A stretch of 10,140 nucleotides of DNA from the NCBI GenBank assembly GCA_021775275.1, contig JAJFIE010000358.1, positions 1 through 10,140 on the forward strand. Reading direction: 5' to 3'. Shown here one piece after another: positions 6,516 through 10,140 of the stretch (within the stretch, counting starts at the first letter, position 1; each line of letters starts with the position of its first letter). Source of the DNA: Rhodospirillales bacterium (lineage in GTDB: Bacteria > Pseudomonadota > Alphaproteobacteria > Rhodospirillales > Casp-alpha2). The notes beneath the pieces were generated by a model. The model had not been told where the DNA came from. It ran no database searches and saw nothing but the letters and a program-made list of their open reading frames with translations. Made by a program: the position numbers and the translations under genes.

Positions 6516-6531
6516 AGATATAAGAATATCT
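6516..6531. repeat. Inverted repeat AGATAT-AAGA-ATATCT next to the lysR start
   Basis: Perfect 6-bp arms flank a 4-bp centre, ending one base before the ATG at 6533. If the regulator starts at 6533 this covers its weak ribosome site; if it starts at 6551 it lies in the leader. It may be an autoregulatory site or an AT-rich promoter part; no function is proven. Confidence 0.4.
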
Positions 6532-6532
6532 A

Positions 6533-7423
6533 ATGTCTATGTTGAGGCTTATGTCACATTTCCTGCCGCCGCTGAACTGGTTCCGGGCTTTCGAGTGCGC
6601 CGCGCGTCACTTGAGCTTTACCGGCGCGGCCAGGGAAATGAACGTTACCCAGTCTGCTGTCAGCCAGCATGTGCGGCTGCTGGAAAAACGCCTCGGCACA
6701 CCGTTGTTCGTGCGCAAGGCGCGCGGCATTGCGTTGACGGAACCGGGACGTCGCCTGATTCCCTATGTCTCAGGGGCCATGGCCGATCTGGCGATGGCGA
6801 CGGACATGTTTGAACCCCACCGTGGCGATAACGTGCTGGAGGTCGCATGCTCCAGCAGCTTTGCCCGGCTTTGGTTATGTAAACACATTGGTGATTTTCT
6901 GGGCCAGCAACCGACGCTGGATGTGCGCATTGTCAGCGCCATATGGCCGGATGATTATTCAAAAATAGAGAGCGACGTGCAGGTGCGCTATGGTTCTGCC
7001 GAACTGGTTGGCGATGGCGCCGAGCGACTTTTGGTCGATACCATGATTCCGGTTTGCCATCCTGACCTTGCTTCCGGGCTTGACCAAAAAAACGGATTTT
7101 CCGACACATCCCTGATTCATACCATGGGCACGGCGAATACGTGGGCGCGGTGGTCAAAAATAATGGGTGTAGAGATACCATCGTCGGCCAGTTTGTCCGT
7201 TGATTCAGATGAATTGGCGTTGGAATTGGCTGAGAACGGCCTGGGCGTCGCGCTTTGCGGGAGATTTCTGTGTCATGACATCATAGCGGCCGGTCGGTTG
7301 TGCATGCCTGTTGATAGCGCCATGCCATCCGACGAAAATTATTACATGGCTGTCCGCGAAGACCGGCGCGCCGGTGATGCGGCAGCAGAATTTTGCGCCT
7401 GGTTGTCCACAGCCGTCCCCTAG
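6533..7423 (+). CDS. LysR-family transcriptional regulator, GcvA-like
   Basis: This is a DNA-binding regulator, most likely controlling the divergent HD-Rieske operon. It is 296 aa from the ATG at 6533. The N-terminal winged helix-turn-helix is typical of the GcvA subgroup: LPPLNWFRAFECAARHLSFT, then GAAREMNVTQSAVSQHV and LLEKRLGTPLFVRK (about residues 11-62). An effector-binding domain follows (about 98-294), with VRYGSAELVGDGAE, a PVCHPDLA segment and WARWSKIMG. Other in-frame ATGs at 6539 and 6551 exist. Family members usually start a few residues before LPPLN, and a GAGG lies only 3 bases before 6551, so the start is not settled. It ends 10 bp from the convergent nadE stop, with no obvious hairpin between them. 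The effector is unknown but is probably the pathway substrate or an intermediate. Confidence 0.92.
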   Translation: MSMLRLMSHFLPPLNWFRAFECAARHLSFTGAAREMNVTQSAVSQHVRLLEKRLGTPLFVRKARGIALTEPGRRLIPYVSGAMADLAMATDMFEPHRGDNVLEVACSSSFARLWLCKHIGDFLGQQPTLDVRIVSAIWPDDYSKIESDVQVRYGSAELVGDGAERLLVDTMIPVCHPDLASGLDQKNGFSDTSLIHTMGTANTWARWSKIMGVEIPSSASLSVDSDELALELAENGLGVALCGRFLCHDIIAAGRLCMPVDSAMPSDENYYMAVREDRRAGDAAAEFCAWLSTAVP

Positions 7424-7433
7424 GCCGGGTCGT

Positions 7434-8213
7434 TTATCGCAATTCATCCGGTATTGCACAGACGGGGATCGGGTCCATCTTATGCCGGTTGGCGGCGTTT
7501 AGGCGCCGATAGATCGCCAGCACTTCCGCTTCGCGGATATTAAGCGCCGTTTCATCACCGTCAAACGCCATGGCCCATTCCAGTTCCGGATAGCTCGCAC
7601 CCAGCTGATCTTCGTCGGTGCGGTCATCACCCCACAGTCCATCTGTGGGCGGGGCATCCATGATTTCGCCACTGATACCAAGCTCGCGTCCGACGGCGTA
7701 GACTTCCGTCTTGCTCAAATCGGCAATCGGCGAAACATCGACACCGCCGTCACCGTATTTGGTGTAAAATCCGACACCGAAGTCCTCGACCTTGTTTCCG
7801 GTGCCCAATACCAGCCGATCGTAAGCTGCGGCGTAATAATAGAGTGTCGTCATACGCAGCCGTGCGCGGGAATTCGCCAGCGCCATATCGCGGCCCGGTA
7901 AGGGAGCCTCATTTTTAAGAGCGTCAACCAGACCGTCAAACACCGGCGTTAGCTGAATCTCGATGCTATCCACGGCAGCATGATTTTTCTTCAGCCAGTC
8001 AATATGCGCCCGGGCACGGGACACCTGATTGTCCGCCTGATGAATGGGCATTTCCACGCACAGCAACGGAAGGCCGGTTTGCGCCCCGAGGGTTGATGTA
8101 ACAGCGGAATCGATGCCACCCGATATGCCCACCACGAAGCCGTTGGCGCCGGATTGCTCAACGTAGGATGTAAGCCACTCCGTGATGTGATTGATAATCC
8201 TGGTAACCTGCAT
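7434..8213 (-). CDS. nadE: NAD(+) synthetase, ammonia-dependent type
   Basis: This enzyme makes NAD from deamido-NAD, ATP and ammonia, the last step of NAD synthesis. It is an N-type ATP pyrophosphatase of 259 aa from the chosen start, with no N-terminal glutaminase domain. Motifs in order: the PP-loop SGGIDSA (residues 31-37), the NSRARLRM segment, GTGNKVED (about 137-144), TKYGDGGVD followed by PIADLSKTEVY, APPTDGLW, and DEDQLGASYPELE near the C-terminus. The frame extends upstream to a TTG at 8291, but that extension carries no family sequence. ATG 8213 has AAAAGAG 9 bases upstream and fits the family start; ATG 8222 is the close alternative. It is flanked by genes in the opposite orientation on both sides, so it is a single-gene unit. 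It looks like a housekeeping gene within a catabolic neighbourhood. Confidence 0.92.
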   Translation of the reverse strand: MQVTRIINHITEWLTSYVEQSGANGFVVGISGGIDSAVTSTLGAQTGLPLLCVEMPIHQADNQVSRARAHIDWLKKNHAAVDSIEIQLTPVFDGLVDALKNEAPLPGRDMALANSRARLRMTTLYYYAAAYDRLVLGTGNKVEDFGVGFYTKYGDGGVDVSPIADLSKTEVYAVGRELGISGEIMDAPPTDGLWGDDRTDEDQLGASYPELEWAMAFDGDETALNIREAEVLAIYRRLNAANRHKMDPIPVCAIPDELR

Positions 8214-8222
8214 GAATGCCAT

Positions 8223-8229
8223 CTCTTTT
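8223..8229 (-). promoter_or_regulatory. Ribosome binding site deciding the nadE start
   Basis: On the minus strand this reads AAAAGAG. It lies 9 bases before the ATG at 8213 and directly abuts the ATG at 8222, so it favours the inner start. Confidence 0.45.
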
Positions 8230-8308
8230 GATTCTGAAAGATCCCCACCTTCCAATTCGCGGTAGAATACCGCAAATGGGGGGAACGCCAAGCAAGGGAA
8301 TCCGGTGT

Positions 8309-8327
8309 CGACGAATTAGTTTCGTCG
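8309..8327. repeat. Inverted repeat CGACGAA-TTAGT-TTCGTCG in the nadE/GMC divergent spacer
   Basis: Perfect 7-bp arms flank a 5-base centre, between the two divergent genes. There is no T-run on either side, so an operator is more likely than a terminator. It lies upstream of both the nadE start and the GMC start. Confidence 0.5.
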
Positions 8328-8367
8328 GGCGGAAAATTGCCGATAGACTATGTCGCAAACAGGCATT

Positions 8368-8372
8368 GAGGA
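8368..8372 (+). promoter_or_regulatory. Shine-Dalgarno GAGGA supporting a GTG start
   Basis: GAGGA lies 7 bases before GTG 8380. The upstream ATG at 8350 has no comparable site. The protein from the GTG begins MAQIKSYDYVIVGAGSAG, the usual beginning for this enzyme family. Confidence 0.6.
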
Positions 8373-8379
8373 CATCAGC

Positions 8380-10032
8380 GTGGCGCAAATAAAGAGCTAT
8401 GATTACGTAATTGTCGGCGCAGGGTCGGCGGGGTGCGTTCTATCCAACCGGTTGACTGAAGACGGGCAGCACAGCGTTCTGGTGCTGGAGGCCGGCCCCA
8501 TGGACCGCAACCTTCTGATCCACGTTCCCGCCGGTGTCTACAAGGTCTACAAGGATCCGAAACTCAACTGGAATTACCTGACCGAGGACGAACCGGAACT
8601 GTATGACCGGAATGTTGAAATTCCCCGCGGCAAGGTCGTCGGCGGTTCTTCGTCCATCAACTCCATGGTCTATATGCGGGGCCACCCTGTGGATTTTGAT
8701 CGCTGGGGACAGGAATTCAATTTACCCAAGTGGAGTTATGCCCAGTGTCTGCCGTACTTCAAGGCGGGCGAAACCTGTGAACGGGGAGCCAGTGACTGGC
8801 GCGGCGGGGAAGGGCCGCTCGGCGTCTCGCGGGGCGGGTTTGAAAACCCGCTCTATGATGCGTTTGTGGAAGCCGGTACACAGGCTGGACAGGGGGCTAG
8901 CGATGACCTGAACGGCTACAAGCCGGAAGGTGTTGCGCGTCTGGACAGCACAAAGAAAGACGGGCGGCGATGCAGCGCGGCGGTAGCGCACCTCAAACCC
9001 GCGCTTGCACGACCAAATCTCACGCTTGAAACCCGCGCCATGGTCCACCGGATTGTGGTGGAGGGGAACCGCGCTGTCGGCATTGAATATGAACGCCGCG
9101 GCGAACGCTTCACGGTGCGGGCCGAAAAGGAAGTCATTCTTTCGGGCGGATCAATCAATTCGCCACAATTGATGATGCTCTCGGGCATCGGCCCGGCGGA
9201 CCATCTGCGTTCTGTGGGCATCGAGCCGGTGCTCGATCTGCCAGGTGTGGGCCAGAACTTGCAGGATCACCCGACAATCATCGTGAAATACGCCTGCACC
9301 AAGCCGGTGACGATCCATAAAGTGGCGAGTCCCGTCCAAAAGGCTCTGGCGGGCGCCCGGTGGATGTTCGACCGCAAAGGCGTCGCATCATCCAATATCT
9401 GGGAGGCGGGCGGCCTCGTGCGCGGTAACGCCCATGTGCCCTACCCCAATCTGCAATATCACTTCGGTCCTGTGGGTGTGGAATACGTCGGCACGGAGAT
9501 CAAACTGGATCAGGCGTTTTCCACCCATATTGACCAGTTGCGCCCGACCAGCAGGGGATATATCAGCCTCAAATCCGCCAATCCGACGGACAAACCGGCG
9601 CTGCATTTCAACTACATGAGTACAGAACATGATCGCCGCGAACTGGTGGAGGGCATTCGTATCACCCGCGACCTGATCGCCCAGAAGGCGTTCGATGCTT
9701 ACCGGGGGCGGGAAATCTATCCCGGGCCGGATGCAACATCGGACAAGGATCTGGAAGCCTTCATCCGCAACGTGACGGAAACCGACTATCATCCGTGCAG
9801 CACTTGCCGCATGGGCAACGACGCCATGGCGGTGGTCGATGAAGAAATGCGGGTGCACGGGATCGAGGGTCTGCGGGTAGTGGATGCCTCCGTCATGCCG
9901 CAGATCACCAGCGCAAACCTGAATGCGCCGACGCAGATGATCGCGGCGCGCGCTGCCGATTTTATACGTGGCCGCGAGCAACTGCCGCCATTCCATGCAA
10001 AATTCCATTTTTTGGAAGAAAATCGACCGTAG
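8380..10032 (+). CDS. GMC-family FAD-dependent oxidoreductase, choline dehydrogenase-like
   Basis: This flavoenzyme oxidises a primary or secondary alcohol to an aldehyde or ketone. It has 550 aa from the GTG at 8380 (560 from an ATG at 8350). Seen in order, numbered from the GTG: the FAD-binding GAGSAG motif (about 13-18) with VLEAG (about 35-39) for the FAD ribose; GMC signature 1 (PRGKVVGGSSSINS, about 82-95); signature 2 (GGSINSPQLMMLSGIG, about 256-271); and the active-site His471 in YHPCSTCRMG with Asn515 in NLNAPTQM. There is no signal peptide, so it acts in the cytoplasm or at the inner face of the membrane. The family covers choline, alkanol and polyethylene-glycol dehydrogenases, so choline as substrate is only a guess; the neighbouring amine-type Rieske gene makes it attractive. 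The next gene starts 9 bp downstream, so the two form an operon. Confidence 0.93.
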   Translation: MAQIKSYDYVIVGAGSAGCVLSNRLTEDGQHSVLVLEAGPMDRNLLIHVPAGVYKVYKDPKLNWNYLTEDEPELYDRNVEIPRGKVVGGSSSINSMVYMRGHPVDFDRWGQEFNLPKWSYAQCLPYFKAGETCERGASDWRGGEGPLGVSRGGFENPLYDAFVEAGTQAGQGASDDLNGYKPEGVARLDSTKKDGRRCSAAVAHLKPALARPNLTLETRAMVHRIVVEGNRAVGIEYERRGERFTVRAEKEVILSGGSINSPQLMMLSGIGPADHLRSVGIEPVLDLPGVGQNLQDHPTIIVKYACTKPVTIHKVASPVQKALAGARWMFDRKGVASSNIWEAGGLVRGNAHVPYPNLQYHFGPVGVEYVGTEIKLDQAFSTHIDQLRPTSRGYISLKSANPTDKPALHFNYMSTEHDRRELVEGIRITRDLIAQKAFDAYRGREIYPGPDATSDKDLEAFIRNVTETDYHPCSTCRMGNDAMAVVDEEMRVHGIEGLRVVDASVMPQITSANLNAPTQMIAARAADFIRGREQLPPFHAKFHFLEENRP

Positions 10033-10037
10033 GAGAG
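10031..10037 (+). promoter_or_regulatory. Ribosome binding site AGGAGAG of the last gene, overlapping the GMC stop codon
   Basis: The TAG stop (10030-10032) runs into AGGAGAG, and the next ATG is at 10042, 4 bases after it. The overlap supports coupled expression of the two genes. Confidence 0.7.
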
Positions 10038-10041
10038 AAAA

Positions 10042-10140
10042 ATGGGAGAGATCGTTTCATTCAAACGGCCCGACGGCAGTGAGGCGCAGGGCGATCTGGC
10101 AAAATCAGATGGCGCCAGGGCCGGTATCGTTGTGGTTCAG
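10042..10140 (+). CDS. Dienelactone hydrolase-family protein, N-terminal fragment cut by the window end
   Basis: Only the first 33 codons are present. The visible start, MGEIVSFKRPDGSEAQGDLA followed by GARAGIVVVQ, fits the beginning of alpha/beta-hydrolases of the dienelactone hydrolase family: an opening strand with a PDG turn, then the buried strand before the usual Q-E-W-W/I-x-G segment. The catalytic Cys/Ser, Asp and His lie beyond the window, so activity cannot be judged. It has a strong ribosome site overlapping the GMC stop and is surely in the same operon, so it may hydrolyse an ester or lactone in the same pathway. The gene is certain; the family call from 33 residues is moderate. 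Confidence 0.7.
   Translation, partial: MGEIVSFKRPDGSEAQGDLAKSDGARAGIVVVQ

Noticed and set aside
8214..8291. N-terminal extension of nadE to a TTG at 8291
   Set aside because: The extension lacks family sequence and a ribosome site, while ATG 8213 has AAAAGAG at a suitable distance and gives the normal family start.
9388..10008. Minus-strand open frame of 206 codons inside the GMC gene
   Set aside because: It is an antisense shadow of a high-GC coding region; the GMC signatures are on the plus strand.
8380..10032. Naming the GMC gene betA
   Set aside because: No betaine aldehyde dehydrogenase or BetI neighbour is visible, and the GMC family oxidises many alcohols.

Overview
The window looks like a chromosomal segment from an alphaproteobacterium, probably of the Rhodospirillales or a marine relative. 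The evidence is moderate-to-high GC, GcvA-type LysR and short ammonia-dependent NadE families of alphaproteobacterial character, a Tat-exported family 5 solute-binding protein, and several oxidative catabolic genes close together. The taxon is inferred from protein style only. No tRNA, rRNA, CRISPR array, insertion sequence, integrase or phage gene is visible, and no stretch over 300 bases lacks a gene.

Left part (1-4572, all plus strand): the 3' part of a membrane histidine kinase with a Cache-type sensor domain; a TauD/TfdA-type Fe(II)/2-oxoglutarate dioxygenase whose stop codon overlaps the start of a small secreted protein of unknown function; and a Tat-exported peptide/opine/amine-type (SBP_bac_5) binding protein. 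A strong hairpin at 4541-4572 closes this side and can serve as terminator for both strands.

Middle (4571-7423): a minus-strand pair encodes an HD-domain protein with the six metal ligands of the mixed-valent diiron oxygenase PhnZ, then a Rieske oxygenase with a glutamate at the bridging position, as in carnitine/betaine-type N-demethylating enzymes. A divergent GcvA-like LysR regulator faces this pair across a spacer of about 180 bp that holds phased inverted half-sites.

Right part (7434-10140): a convergent minus-strand NAD synthetase (nadE), a divergent GMC-family FAD oxidoreductase (choline dehydrogenase-like), and the first 33 codons of a dienelactone-hydrolase-like protein about 9 bp downstream of it.

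My reading is that most of the window, leaving aside nadE and perhaps the kinase, is a catabolic island. An exported binding protein captures a small organic solute, and several different oxygenases (2-oxoglutarate type, Rieske, diiron HD) plus a GMC dehydrogenase oxidise it under LysR control. The substrate cannot be read from sequence. A quaternary or methylated amine, or an analogue of an aminophosphonate, is the best-supported guess. The HD protein, which keeps the PhnZ metal ligands but has a different substrate pocket, is the most promising lead for new chemistry.
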